This document shows, in pieces, positions 18,347-26,638 of a stretch of DNA of 64,000 bases (its first letter is position 1; every line of letters begins with the position of its first letter). The position numbers and the translations under genes were made by a program. This DNA is from JAZKBN01 sp040388605. Lineage in GTDB: Bacteria > Bacteroidota > Bacteroidia > Cytophagales > Flexibacteraceae. The notes below the pieces were generated by a model. It saw only the letters and a program-made list of their open reading frames with translations, had not been told where the DNA came from and searched no databases. The stretch is from assembly GCA_040388605.1 (NCBI GenBank), contig JAZKBN010000015.1, positions 33,367 to 97,366 of the forward strand, read 5' to 3'.

Positions 18347-18730
18347 ATTATTTGTCCCCCGGTTCTGCTTGCTAATTATATTAAGTTGCGAATTAATTGT
18401 AAATTGCAATTTTGACTTGAATGGATTTAATAATTTCTTTCACAGATTTAAATGCTATTTGTAAGAGTTAAGCAGGCTCACACAATAACAGGAGCAACAG
18501 GTAGCTTACAGTAAACGAGCTGATTTTTCGGAAATGAACTTGCTAGGTTATCCCTTGGAGTTTTTTGGGTTCCGCATTCCCGCCGTTGGTAATGAATGGC
18601 AGGCAAAGGGTTCTTTTCTGCGGGCCTTATGAATTTATGCCCCGGCCCTATTTGCAAAGATTTTCCCTTCCCTGTCTAACCTTCGCGCCTGCCCTCGTTT
18701 CCCAATCCCTTTTTCCGTATTTTTGTATTT
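18347..18730. other. Intergenic region upstream of uvrA
   Basis: A stretch of 384 bases that is AT-rich on the left, next to the toxin-antitoxin pair, and GC-richer on the right, marking a likely insertion boundary. No gene is supported. The uvrA promoter box lies at its right end. Confidence 0.5.
18718..18725 (+). promoter_or_regulatory. Bacteroidota -7 box (TAnnTTTG) for uvrA
   Basis: TATTTTTG matches the Bacteroidota -7 consensus TAnnTTTG exactly. It ends 5 bases before the uvrA ATG, so transcription would start at or almost at the start codon. No convincing TTTG -33 element is seen at the expected distance. Confidence 0.5.
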
Positions 18731-21700
18731 ATGCCCGACCAAAGCAAAATTACTTCTGCCGACGTAAGCCTGCCCGCTTCCGCGGCAGATAATTATATAC
18801 CTGCCCAACCCCTGCCCGCACCCGACCCGACAGGTCATGATTTTATCGAAATTTTCGGGGCAAGGGAGCATAATTTAAAGAATATAAATGTCCGCATACC
18901 CCGCAACCGACTGGTTGTTTTAACGGGAATAAGCGGCAGCGGTAAAAGCTCATTGGCCTTCGATACCATTTATGCCGAAGGACAGCGCCGCTATATGGAA
19001 AGCTTCAGCGCCTATGCCCGTTCTTTCCTCGGCGATATGGAGCGCCCCGATGTGGATAAAATTAACGGGCTGAGCCCCGTTATCAGCATAGAACAGAAAA
19101 CCACCGGTCGCAACCCACGCAGTACTGTAGGCACCATTACCGAGATCTACGATTTTATGCGCCTGCTCTACGCCCGCACCGGCGAGGCATACAGCTACGT
19201 TACCGGCGAGAAAATGGTGAAGCAAAGCGAGGATCAGATTATAGACCTCATACTGGCCGACTTCGATACCAAAAAGCTGAGCATCCTGGCCCCTGTTGTA
19301 AAAGGCCGTAAAGGCCATTACAAGGAGCTTTTTGTTGAGATACGCAAAATGGGTTTCACCAAGGTGCGCGTTGACGGCGATATGCAGGAAATTGCCCCCA
19401 AAATGCAGCTCGACCGTTACAAGACCCATGATATAGAGATTGTAATAGACCGCATTCTGGTTAGCCCCGAAGATCGTTTCAGGCTGGCGCAAAGTGTGCA
19501 GGTAGCCCTGAAGCACGGCAAAGGCCTCATGTTCGTGCAGGGGGAAGATGGCGTAAGCAAAGCTTTTTCGCAGTTCCTGATGTGCCCAACCAGCGGCATT
19601 TCTTATGATGAGCCTGCACCTAACAGCTTCAGCTTTAACAGCCCTTACGGCGCCTGCCCGGTCTGCAACGGCCTGGGGGCCATTGAGGAGGTAAGCGAGG
19701 ATATGATAATTCCGGACAGCAGCCTGAGCATAAGCCGGGGCGGCATTGCCCCCCTGGGCGAGTACCGCGACATCTGGATGTTTAACCAGCTTGAAGAGCT
19801 CTTTAAGCAGCATAAGCAGAACATCAGCAAGCCCATTAACGAGCTGCCCGAAGAGATAGTTGATATCATACTTTACGGCAGCAAAGAGGCGCTTAAAATG
19901 CGTACCAAAACCAGCAACCGCGCTTACGAAAGCAAGTACGAGGGTATTATTCCCTTCCTGAAAAAGCAATATGCCGAAGGTTCGGAGCAGAGCCGGGAAT
20001 GGGTAAGGGAATACATGTCGGTGAGCGTTTGCCCGGAATGCAAGGGCATGCGCCTGAAAAAGGAAAGCCTTCATTTCCTCATCGACGGGCAGAATATTAT
20101 GCAGCTTGCCCAAAAGGGTATTCGCGGCCTGGGCAACTGGTTTGCCGGTCTCGAAACCAGGCTCAGCGACAGGCAAAATATGATTGCTGCCGAAATTCTG
20201 AAGGAAATTCGCAAGCGAATAGGCTTTATGCTTGATGTGGGGCTTGATTACCTGACCCTTGACCGCCCCATGCAGACCCTCAGCGGCGGCGAGGCGCAGC
20301 GTATTCGTTTGGCTACCCAAATAGGCACCCAACTGGTAGGTGTACTGTATATTCTTGATGAACCCAGCATAGGCCTGCACCAGCGCGACAACGTAAAGCT
20401 GATTACCGCACTGCAAAACCTGCGCGATATAGGCAATTCGGTATTGGTGGTGGAGCATGATAAAGACATGATGCTCCATGCCGACCATATTGTAGACATA
20501 GGCCCTGGTGCAGGCAGGCACGGCGGCACCGTAGTAGCACAGGGTACCCCCGAAGAATTTCTCCGTTCAGATGCCGCCACCGCCAAGTACCTGGATGGCC
20601 GGCTCGGCATAAAGCTTCCTGCCTGGCGCAGGCCCGGCAACGGCAAATTTCTTGAGCTGCTTGGCGCGCGGGGCAATAACCTGAAATTTGTAAACCTGAA
20701 ACTGCCGCTCGGCTCTATGGTTTGCATAACGGGTGTATCGGGCAGCGGCAAGAGCTCGCTTATACATGATACCCTGTTCCCTATTCTGAACCGCCACTTC
20801 TTCCGCTCAAAGCGCGATGCATTGGCTTACGACAGCATAGAAGGCCTTGAGCATATTGACAAGGTGATAGAGGTAGACCAAAGCCCCATTGGCCGCACCC
20901 CGCGCAGTAACCCGGCCACCTATACCGGTGTTTTCTCCGATATTCGCACCCTGTTTACCCAGTTGCCCGAAAGCAAGATTCGCGGCTACAAGCCCGGCCG
21001 TTTCAGCTTTAACGTAAAAGGCGGCCGCTGCGAAGGCTGCGAAGGCGCCGGCATGAAGCTCATTGAAATGGAGTTTCTGCCCAACGTGCATGTGCTCTGC
21101 GAAGTATGCAAAGGCAAACGCTACAACCGCGAAACCAACGAAGTGCGCTTTAAGGGCAAGAGTATTGCCGATATATTGGACATGACCGTGGAGCAGGGCA
21201 CCGATTTCTTCGAGCACCAGCCTGCCATTGCCCGCCGCATAAAAACCCTGAACGATGTAGGCCTGGGTTATATCACCCTTGGTCAGCATGCCACCACCCT
21301 CAGCGGCGGCGAGGCGCAGCGCGTAAAGCTGGCCACCGAGCTCAGCAAGAAAGACACCGGCAAAACCCTCTATATACTTGACGAACCCACCACCGGCCTG
21401 CATTTCAGCGATATTCACCATTTGCTGAATGTATTGCAGAAACTGGTAGATAAGGGGAATTCGGTGCTCATTATTGAGCATAACCTCGATATTATAAAAG
21501 CCGCAGATTACATCATAGATCTCGGCCCCGACGGCGGAGACAAAGGCGGTGAAATTGTAGCCGAAGGCACCCCCGAGCAGGTGGCTGAAAGCACAAGGGG
21601 CTTTACCGCCCCCTTCCTGAAAGAAGAACTGCGTACCTCTTACCGCATGAGTCCCGAGGAAATGCCTGAAACCGCCAGGGTGCCTGAGCGCAGCTCGGCA

Positions 21701-21982
21701 AGGGCATCGGGTGAACCGCCTAAGGAGGAAAAGGTAGTGAAGCCTAAAAAGAGCAGGCGGCCGGTAGCCTATGGCCCAGCTGAAGCGCCTGGGGCAGCAG
21801 AAAACGAGGAAGACTCAGAAAGCGGTGCACCGGCAGGCGTTAAGGCTGTAAAAGCTACAGCAGCACCCAAGCCAAAAGCCGAGAAACCTGCTAAACCTAC
21901 TCCTGCCGAGGCTGCTAAAAAGCCCCGCAAAAAGAAAACCGAAATGCCCGATATAGCCGCGCCCGACGAGCCGGAAGAATAA
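18731..21982 (+). CDS. uvrA: Excinuclease ABC subunit A (UvrA) with long C-terminal tail
   Basis: DNA-damage recognition ATPase of nucleotide excision repair. There are two ABC modules: Walker A GISGSGKSS (about residue 69) and GVSGSGKSS (about 670), and two identical LSGGEAQR signatures (about 516 and 858). Zinc-binding cysteine pairs appear at CPVCNGLG/CPECKGMR in the first half and CEGCEGAG/CEVCKGKR in the second. UvrA proteins are usually about 940-950 residues. This one is 1083, with an extra ~130-residue tail rich in Lys, Ala, Pro and Glu (AKPTPAEAAKKPRKKK type). The tail looks disordered and basic, and could add nonspecific DNA contact; that is inference. The ATG at 18731 follows the promoter box directly. 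Confidence 0.97.
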   Translation: MPDQSKITSADVSLPASAADNYIPAQPLPAPDPTGHDFIEIFGAREHNLKNINVRIPRNRLVVLTGISGSGKSSLAFDTIYAEGQRRYMESFSAYARSFLGDMERPDVDKINGLSPVISIEQKTTGRNPRSTVGTITEIYDFMRLLYARTGEAYSYVTGEKMVKQSEDQIIDLILADFDTKKLSILAPVVKGRKGHYKELFVEIRKMGFTKVRVDGDMQEIAPKMQLDRYKTHDIEIVIDRILVSPEDRFRLAQSVQVALKHGKGLMFVQGEDGVSKAFSQFLMCPTSGISYDEPAPNSFSFNSPYGACPVCNGLGAIEEVSEDMIIPDSSLSISRGGIAPLGEYRDIWMFNQLEELFKQHKQNISKPINELPEEIVDIILYGSKEALKMRTKTSNRAYESKYEGIIPFLKKQYAEGSEQSREWVREYMSVSVCPECKGMRLKKESLHFLIDGQNIMQLAQKGIRGLGNWFAGLETRLSDRQNMIAAEILKEIRKRIGFMLDVGLDYLTLDRPMQTLSGGEAQRIRLATQIGTQLVGVLYILDEPSIGLHQRDNVKLITALQNLRDIGNSVLVVEHDKDMMLHADHIVDIGPGAGRHGGTVVAQGTPEEFLRSDAATAKYLDGRLGIKLPAWRRPGNGKFLELLGARGNNLKFVNLKLPLGSMVCITGVSGSGKSSLIHDTLFPILNRHFFRSKRDALAYDSIEGLEHIDKVIEVDQSPIGRTPRSNPATYTGVFSDIRTLFTQLPESKIRGYKPGRFSFNVKGGRCEGCEGAGMKLIEMEFLPNVHVLCEVCKGKRYNRETNEVRFKGKSIADILDMTVEQGTDFFEHQPAIARRIKTLNDVGLGYITLGQHATTLSGGEAQRVKLATELSKKDTGKTLYILDEPTTGLHFSDIHHLLNVLQKLVDKGNSVLIIEHNLDIIKAADYIIDLGPDGGDKGGEIVAEGTPEQVAESTRGFTAPFLKEELRTSYRMSPEEMPETARVPERSSARASGEPPKEEKVVKPKKSRRPVAYGPAEAPGAAENEEDSESGAPAGVKAVKATAAPKPKAEKPAKPTPAEAAKKPRKKKTEMPDIAAPDEPEE

Positions 21983-22084
21983 CCGGGATTAAATACTCTA
22001 AAACACATTGCCCCATATTTTCGGGCAGCAACCGGGCAGTTAAATGCAAGTTTGCTGTCCGGGAAATTACCTGTACAGGCTCCT

Positions 22085-22576
22085 ATGAAACAATATTTTG
22101 CCCTGCTTTTACCTGCAGCCATGCTCTGCGCCGCCGCCCTTTTTTCCGGCTGCGACAGCGCCCGCATCAGCGAGCAGCATTATGATATTACCGAAGGCAA
22201 ATGGTACGAAGACAGCGTTGCCCGCTTTCCTTTCCGTATAGAAGACCCTGCACAGGCTGCCGATATCAGCTACAATGTGCGCAGTACCGATAAATATCCC
22301 TATTACAACCTCTACGTAACTTATTACCTGGAAGACAGCGCCGGCCGCCTCCTCAGCAGCCGACTGCACGATATTCGCCTGGCCGACCCTGTTACCGGCG
22401 AGCCATACGGCGAAGGCATAGGCGATATTTATGATTTAAAAGTGCGCGCTATCCAAAATGTAAAGTTCCCGTATAAGGGCAATTATACCCTGAAAGTAAA
22501 GCAGTACATGCGCGAAAACCCGCTTGCCGGCATAGAGGCAATTGGCATACGGGTGGCAAAGGCTGGGGAGGAGTAG
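22085..22576 (+). CDS. gldH: Gliding motility lipoprotein GldH
   Basis: A 163-residue lipoprotein of the gliding and type IX secretion context in Bacteroidota. ATG 22085 gives a clean lipoprotein signal (MKQYFALLLPAAMLCAAALF, lipobox FSGC near residue 23). The mature part follows the GldH pattern: YDITEGKWYEDSVARFPF, then NVRSTDKYPYYNLYVTYYL, the GEGIGDIYD stretch, and a C-terminal GNYTLKVKQYMRENPLAGIEAIGIRV. GldH is needed for gliding in Flavobacterium, but its exact activity is unknown. It follows uvrA by about 100 bases and may be read from the same transcript. Confidence 0.93.
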   Translation: MKQYFALLLPAAMLCAAALFSGCDSARISEQHYDITEGKWYEDSVARFPFRIEDPAQAADISYNVRSTDKYPYYNLYVTYYLEDSAGRLLSSRLHDIRLADPVTGEPYGEGIGDIYDLKVRAIQNVKFPYKGNYTLKVKQYMRENPLAGIEAIGIRVAKAGEE

Positions 22577-22673
22577 AGTTAAAAAAGTAATGCATGAAAA
22601 TCATAGCTCTTAGATAAAGCGATGACAGGGCTTTTATAAATACTTCCGAATACGAATATTTCAGCGAATTCGT

Positions 22674-22681
22674 TATATTTG
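22674..22681 (+). promoter_or_regulatory. -7 box (TAnnTTTG) for the antitoxin/PIN pair
   Basis: TATATTTG fits the Bacteroidota TAnnTTTG consensus and lies 39 bases before the ATG of the small antitoxin gene. The surrounding DNA turns AT-rich here, after gldH. Confidence 0.45.
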
Positions 22682-22720
22682 TTTAGGGCTAATTTATCAA
22701 TACAATTAAAACCCAAAGGC

Positions 22721-22942
22721 ATGAAAACGGTACTTTTAGAAATAAACGACGACAAAGCATATAAGGCTATTGAAGACCTTGCCGAACAAAAGATAATTAC
22801 TGTTCTTAGAAATAGTGAGTATTCTGAAGAGCCTGCAATAGAATGGCGTAAAACCCGGTTTTCAATAAATGATGTAGATGGGCTGTCTGATGAAACAGCT
22901 GCCAAAATACTGCAACATATTAAAGAAGGCAGAGGTGAGTGA
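22721..22942 (+). CDS. Small antitoxin-like protein paired with a PIN toxin
   Basis: A 73-residue polar protein beginning MKTVLLEINDDKAYKAIEDL, with an alpha/beta N terminus and an acidic, helical C terminus. I do not recognise a specific antitoxin family. The size, charge and direct overlap with a downstream PIN-domain gene are those of an antitoxin of a VapBC-like module. The AGGC before the ATG is a weak ribosome site at best. Many Bacteroidota PIN toxins have such short partners, which bind both the toxin and the operon promoter. Confidence 0.7.
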   Translation: MKTVLLEINDDKAYKAIEDLAEQKIITVLRNSEYSEEPAIEWRKTRFSINDVDGLSDETAAKILQHIKEGRGE

Positions 22943-23327
22943 AACCAGGAACTATTTAATTGATTCTAATGTAGTAATTTATTACCTCAACAAGCAATTG
23001 CCTGCCGCAGGAATGAACTACCTCGAAATGGTAATGGGTGCTGAGCCTTGGATCTCCGTGGTTACTAAAATTGAAGTTTTAGGTTATGAAATGGATAGTA
23101 AATCTTATAATGAAATTGTAACTTTCCTGAACGCGGTTGGCATTATTGGTTTACAAAACAACATTGCAAACCGTACAATTTTAATTCGCCGCAGACACAA
23201 ACTTAAGCTTGGCGACGCCATTATTGCCGCCACCGCCCTCGTTTATGATTTCGAATTAATTACCCGCAATACCGCCGATTTCAAAAAAGTACCCGGCTTG
23301 AAATTGGTAAACCCGCATGAATTATAA
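22935..23327 (+). CDS. PIN-domain toxin (VapC-like ribonuclease)
   Basis: A 130-residue PIN-domain protein, probably a Mg-dependent RNase toxin. The acidic catalytic residues sit in the usual order: YLIDSNVVIYYL (first Asp), VVTKIEVLGYE (Glu), LGDAIIAATAL (Asp), and ITRNTADF (last Asp). I chose GTG 22935, which overlaps the end of the antitoxin gene by 8 bases and places the first Asp near residue 10, as is normal. Upstream in-frame ATG 22890 would add an unlikely 15-residue leader. The ordering antitoxin then toxin and the overlap support translational coupling. Confidence 0.85.
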   Translation: MSETRNYLIDSNVVIYYLNKQLPAAGMNYLEMVMGAEPWISVVTKIEVLGYEMDSKSYNEIVTFLNAVGIIGLQNNIANRTILIRRRHKLKLGDAIIAATALVYDFELITRNTADFKKVPGLKLVNPHEL

Positions 23328-23351
23328 AAACCGGTTAATTGCATTGCGGCC

Positions 23352-23876
23352 TTATTTGAACTTTATAAGTACAACTTGAGTACTGCACACTTTATAACCA
23401 AACTGTGAACCCGGAATCCAGTCAGGCATGGTGGCAGCAACACGCAAAGCTTCTTTATCAATAATATCATTACCCGAGGTGCCCAAGCCTCCACAAATTT
23501 TAAAAGACTCCAAACCTCCTGTTTTGTTAACAATAAACAAAACGAATGCTCTCCGCTTTTTTGCTTTTGTATTTCGCAGGGCTTGCCTGAGCTCGGGAGT
23601 ATAATTAATGTTTGCGGCCAACAGCCAATCCATCTGTGCTTTATCACCCGGGTACCTGGCTGGTGTATCGCACATGGTAAACACTTCTTCAGCACAAGAC
23701 ATAATGTGCTTTTTAGACTCGAATACCTGAATTGCGCTGTCGTGCTGCAGCTTGTATCGCTTAATTAGCGTACTGTCTGTTAAAGCCTGCTGCGCTTTAG
23801 CCGAAGAACAGCTGAATACCATAAAAACGAGCAAAGCAATTCCGTTAAGGGAAACCCTTTGAATTAATACTTCCAA
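23352..23876 (-). CDS. Exported TonB-C-like protein 1
   Basis: A 174-residue exported protein, last in a run of five related minus-strand genes. It has an N-terminal signal (LNGIALLVFMVFSCSSAKAQ) and a C-terminal domain resembling the TonB C-terminal fold: RRAFVLFIVNKTGGLESFKI then DKEALRVAATMPDWIPGSQ. Typical TonB has an uncleaved anchor, a long Pro-rich spacer and then this domain. Here there is only a signal and a short linker, so it cannot span the periplasm as an energy transducer. It lacks the clear PGG motif of its siblings (it has ARYPGDKAQM). Two cysteines in the linker and one near the end (SCAEEVFTMC, KVCST) could form disulfides. Confidence 0.8.
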   Translation of the reverse strand: MEVLIQRVSLNGIALLVFMVFSCSSAKAQQALTDSTLIKRYKLQHDSAIQVFESKKHIMSCAEEVFTMCDTPARYPGDKAQMDWLLAANINYTPELRQALRNTKAKKRRAFVLFIVNKTGGLESFKICGGLGTSGNDIIDKEALRVAATMPDWIPGSQFGYKVCSTQVVLIKFK

Positions 23877-23916
23877 AACTTAAGAATCAGGTTTTATGTT
23901 GCCGCAAATTAAGCAA

Positions 23917-24393
23917 TTAATTCCCGTCGGCATACCTGCGTTTTTCCAGGCTGAATTCAACGGGTAAAACCATTACCTCGCTTACCTTGGCTTTGTCTTT
24001 GCCGGTGCCCAGGGTGGGCGCCAGCCAGCGGGGCATGGCTTTAACAGCCCTTACCGCCTCTTTGTTGAATACGTTCTGAATTCGCGGCGGCGCATTCAGG
24101 CTGCGTACCACCTGCACATTGTTGAGCGTACCGGCCGAGTCTACCACGAATTCCACGAAAACACGGCCCTGGTACTTTTTCTTCAGGCCTTGTTTGGGGT
24201 ATTTAATGGTGCGCTGCATAAAAGCGAACAGGCTGTCGGGTCCGCCGGGGAAATGGGTGCCGTGCTCTGCAAAGGCAGTATCTTTAATGGCTTTGTGCAG
24301 CTTATGTACCCCTTGGGGGTCGCCGATTTGGGCGTACAGGCGACTCACAGATGTAACTGTGAGCAGGAGCAGGGTAAAAAGACAGGTTCGCAT
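23917..24393 (-). CDS. Exported TonB-C-like protein 2
   Basis: A 158-residue exported protein with signal MRTCLFTLLLLTVTSVSRLYAQ. Its domain has HFPGGPDSLFAFMQRTIKYP, then GRVFVEFVVDSAGTLNNVQV, then FNKEAVRAVKAMPRWLAPT, the PGG / VD-G / EA-R / MP-W order of TonB C-terminal-like proteins. Of the five it is the only one without the conserved KVCQ-type cysteine near the end. It is GC-richer than the neighbouring copies. It sits 40 bases from copy 1 and 53 from copy 3. Confidence 0.83.
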   Translation of the reverse strand: MRTCLFTLLLLTVTSVSRLYAQIGDPQGVHKLHKAIKDTAFAEHGTHFPGGPDSLFAFMQRTIKYPKQGLKKKYQGRVFVEFVVDSAGTLNNVQVVRSLNAPPRIQNVFNKEAVRAVKAMPRWLAPTLGTGKDKAKVSEVMVLPVEFSLEKRRYADGN

Positions 24394-24446
24394 GGCTTCC
24401 GGTGGAAATTAAATGGTGATTATACAATTAACCGGCATGGCGAATG

Positions 24447-24926
24447 CTAAAATGCAATATTTATGGTCAGGCTTTGGCAAACCTTAACCCAACCATCGGG
24501 TACCTGGTGTTCTGCCGGCACCCAATCGGGCATTGATTTCAGCAGGCGTACGGCCTCAAGGTCGTAAGCTTCGTTCATGCTTTCAATAACCTGTACATCC
24601 TTTATTGTGCCGGTTTTATCTGTCATAAAACCAAGCACTACTTTTCCCTTAAGTTTAGTCTCGCCCGAAGCTGCAGAAGGGTCTTCAAGATTCTGGTAAA
24701 TGTACCTTTCAAGCGCAACTGAACCACCGGGAAAATGCGAAGGGCGTTCAACATCGGTATAATATGCATCGCACCAGGCCGTGGTAGCCGTGGCCTGAAT
24801 ATTTTGGCCAATGCAGGAAAAAGATGCAAATAAGAAAAGCAGAGCCAGCCAGGTCTTCACAGGCAGCGCCGAAGCTTTTGGTACTATTGCATGGGTGGGG
24901 TGTATTAATGGGGTAGTAAAGCTCAA
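24447..24926 (-). CDS. Exported TonB-C-like protein 3
   Basis: A 159-residue member of the run. The hydrophobic secretion signal (TWLALLFLFASFSCIGQ) lies after an unusual 24-residue polar leader, so the true start may be internal, although no better ATG is evident. The TonB-C-like part shows SHFPGGSVALERYIYQNL, GKVVLGFMTDKTGTIKDVQV, LEAVRLLKSMPDWVPAE and a terminal KVCQSLTINIAF strand. The predicted fold is the same small alpha/beta domain as in its siblings, without a Pro-rich spacer. Confidence 0.8.
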   Translation of the reverse strand: MSFTTPLIHPTHAIVPKASALPVKTWLALLFLFASFSCIGQNIQATATTAWCDAYYTDVERPSHFPGGSVALERYIYQNLEDPSAASGETKLKGKVVLGFMTDKTGTIKDVQVIESMNEAYDLEAVRLLKSMPDWVPAEHQVPDGWVKVCQSLTINIAF

Positions 24927-25000
24927 TGTAACAGTAATTTAAAGCGTACTATCTTTACAAATATATATACTCGTTTATTGATTCAGGTAACATGTATAAA

Positions 25001-25023
25001 TAAAAAAGGGGCTAACGCCCCTT
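25001..25023 (-). terminator. Intrinsic terminator after TonB-C-like gene 4
   Basis: The hairpin AAGGGGC-TAAC-GCCCCTT is followed on the minus strand by a T-run. It lies 31 bases past the stop of the gene at 25054-25557, so copies 4-5 and 1-3 are probably separate transcripts. Confidence 0.8.
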
Positions 25024-25053
25024 GCAAGATGTATGTAAGGTTTTGCCTGCTGC

Positions 25054-25557
25054 TTACTCTTTATCAGCGGCTTTCTTTTGTGAAGCTTTTTCATTTCCGA
25101 GAATGAAATTTAAGGGCAGCAGGAATTCGCTGCAAACTTTTTCGGGGCCGTGCTCCATATTGTTTTCTGCGGGCTGCCAAACGGGCATCAGCTTGGCAAC
25201 GCGTAAGGCTTCCCGGTCAAGATCACTGTTGCCGCTGCTTTTGGCAATTTTAAATTGGCTGAGCGCCCCGTATTTATCCACAACAAAAGCCACAAGAGAG
25301 GTTCCTTCCGCGCCTGTTTTAAGTGCAGAAGCCGGGTATTTAAGATTTTTGTCTGTAAATGCGCTCATGGCTGCTTTTCCGCCGGGGAAGCTTGCGTTCT
25401 TATCTGTTTTTTTAAATATGTTGCCGCACTCGGGGGTAAATTTATCGGTTTGCAGGGTGGCTGCCTTTTTAGCATTGCTTTGCGCCGAAAGGCTTATGGC
25501 CGAAAAGCAGCAAACAGTAAGAGCAAACAGCTTAATATGGCTTTTTATATGTAACAT
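25054..25557 (-). CDS. Exported TonB-C-like protein 4
   Basis: A 167-residue exported protein. The signal is MLHIKSHIKLFALTVCCFSA with cleavage near SLSAQ. Domain pieces: ASFPGGKAAMSAFTDKNLKYP, TSLVAFVVDKYGALSQFKI, LDREALRVAKLMPVWQPAE, then EKVCSEFLLPLNF. It ends in a short Lys-rich tail. It is clearly paralogous to copy 5, with which it shares the GNSDLDREALRV-like block. An intrinsic terminator follows immediately. Confidence 0.83.
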   Translation of the reverse strand: MLHIKSHIKLFALTVCCFSAISLSAQSNAKKAATLQTDKFTPECGNIFKKTDKNASFPGGKAAMSAFTDKNLKYPASALKTGAEGTSLVAFVVDKYGALSQFKIAKSSGNSDLDREALRVAKLMPVWQPAENNMEHGPEKVCSEFLLPLNFILGNEKASQKKAADKE

Positions 25558-25709
25558 ATTGATATTAAAGAATTGATTTATAAAGTGAAAGCAAAGGATT
25601 TAAGCGGTATTAAATTGGGCAGGCGGAAACAGGGCATAAAAGGCCCGGCAGCATAGGTAAGAATGCTGCGGGGCAAATATGGCCCATATAAACGGCATTT
25701 GACAGCCTG

Positions 25710-26186
25710 TTATTTATGCCCCGGTGCGCTTACGGGCATAACCGGCGCCACATCGGCTTTGAAAGATACGGGGATTACCATTTTCTGGCAAACTTTTGTT
25801 CCGGCGGGTTCCTCGGCTGGGCTCCAGTTGGCGGGCATGGCCTTGGTTACGCGCAGGGCCTCATCGTCGAGCGATGTGTTTCCGCTGCTGCGGAGCAGGG
25901 TAAAATCATCGGGACGACCCTTGGTATCTACTATGAAAGAAATGTAGGCTTTGCCTGAAATGCCCTTTGCTGCCAATTCGGCCGGGTATTTCACATTGCT
26001 GCTAATATAGGTAAACAGCGCTTCGTGCCCGCCGGGGAAAAGGGCAGGTACTTTTACATGGCTCAGCGCATTTAGGCAATCATCGGGCGCACCGACGGCG
26101 GAAACTGCGTTTTGGGCTTTTGAAACTGTTGCAAAAAAGCCGCAAACCAAGGTAATTATCAGGAAGACATGGTATTTTGGTGTCAT
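25710..26186 (-). CDS. Exported TonB-C-like protein 5
   Basis: A 158-residue exported protein, first of the five in transcription order. I chose ATG 26186, which begins the signal MTPKYHVFLIITLVCGFF directly. A longer reading frame to 26258 adds a second hydrophobic stretch that seems untranslated. The domain reads ALFPGGHEALFTYISSNVKYP, GKAYISFIVDTKGRPDDFTL, LDDEALRVTKAMPANWSPAE, then KVCQKMVIPVSF. The proteins may act as periplasmic or surface binding domains, or compete with true TonB for receptor TonB boxes; both are inference. Confidence 0.82.
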   Translation of the reverse strand: MTPKYHVFLIITLVCGFFATVSKAQNAVSAVGAPDDCLNALSHVKVPALFPGGHEALFTYISSNVKYPAELAAKGISGKAYISFIVDTKGRPDDFTLLRSSGNTSLDDEALRVTKAMPANWSPAEEPAGTKVCQKMVIPVSFKADVAPVMPVSAPGHK

Positions 26187-26408
26187 GGGTACAGAGGGGA
26201 AAAATGCAAATGCAATGTAAATAATTTGCTTAATATGCAATGAAACTTGTAGGACCATGTGTTTGAAAAAGGGTGGTGCTTTTGTATATTTGTAAACAAA
26301 GGCCTGACGGTTTTAAGCTTCAGCCTTAATTTTGGTTTAAAAGAGGATTAACGCATTCATATTATGACAAGGCATTTCCTTACTGAGGACAAAACTCTTT
26401 GGAAATAA

Positions 26409-26613
26409 ACTGAAAGACCGCGTTATTCTAAAAAGGTCAGGATTGAATTGGCGGCTGCAAAAGCGCTTTTCTTAGAAGAGTTGGCAAATTCAATCAGGGA
26501 ACTAAATGATTACCTTGCCGGGAAAATAACCGGCACACCGGCTAATTTGTTCCTTGAAGAATTAAAACAGAAAAAAACAAAAAACCTCCCCCTAAAGCCG
26601 GAACAGCATTAAG
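26409..26613 (+). pseudogene. Possible remnant of a small gene
   Basis: The frame ending with TAA at 26611-26613 reads as a plausible helical protein (KVRIELAAAKALFLEEL, then NSIRELNDYLAGKITGTP) but has no ATG. It is preceded by a 13-codon fragment from ATG 26363 (MTRHFLTEDKTLWK) closed by a stop in another phase. This suggests a frameshifted small gene of antitoxin-like size. The product is unidentified. Its end lies within a terminator hairpin. Confidence 0.35.
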
Positions 26614-26622
26614 GGGAGGTTT
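26582..26622. terminator. Bidirectional terminator beside lgt
   Basis: Arms AAACCTCCCC and GGGGAGGTTT pair perfectly around a ~21-base loop, with T-rich sequence on the plus side and A-rich on the other. It lies just past the lgt stop (minus strand) and the small remnant (plus strand). Confidence 0.75.
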
Positions 26623-26638
26623 CGTTTTAAAAAGAATC

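Noticed and set aside
18950..20521. Long 523-residue open frame antisense to uvrA
   Set aside because: It mirrors a highly conserved gene on the other strand, and its product has a composition typical of codon-shadow reading; no domain is visible.
23352..26186. True TonB energy transducers with ExbBD
   Set aside because: No anchors with Pro-rich spacers, and no exbB/exbD genes nearby.
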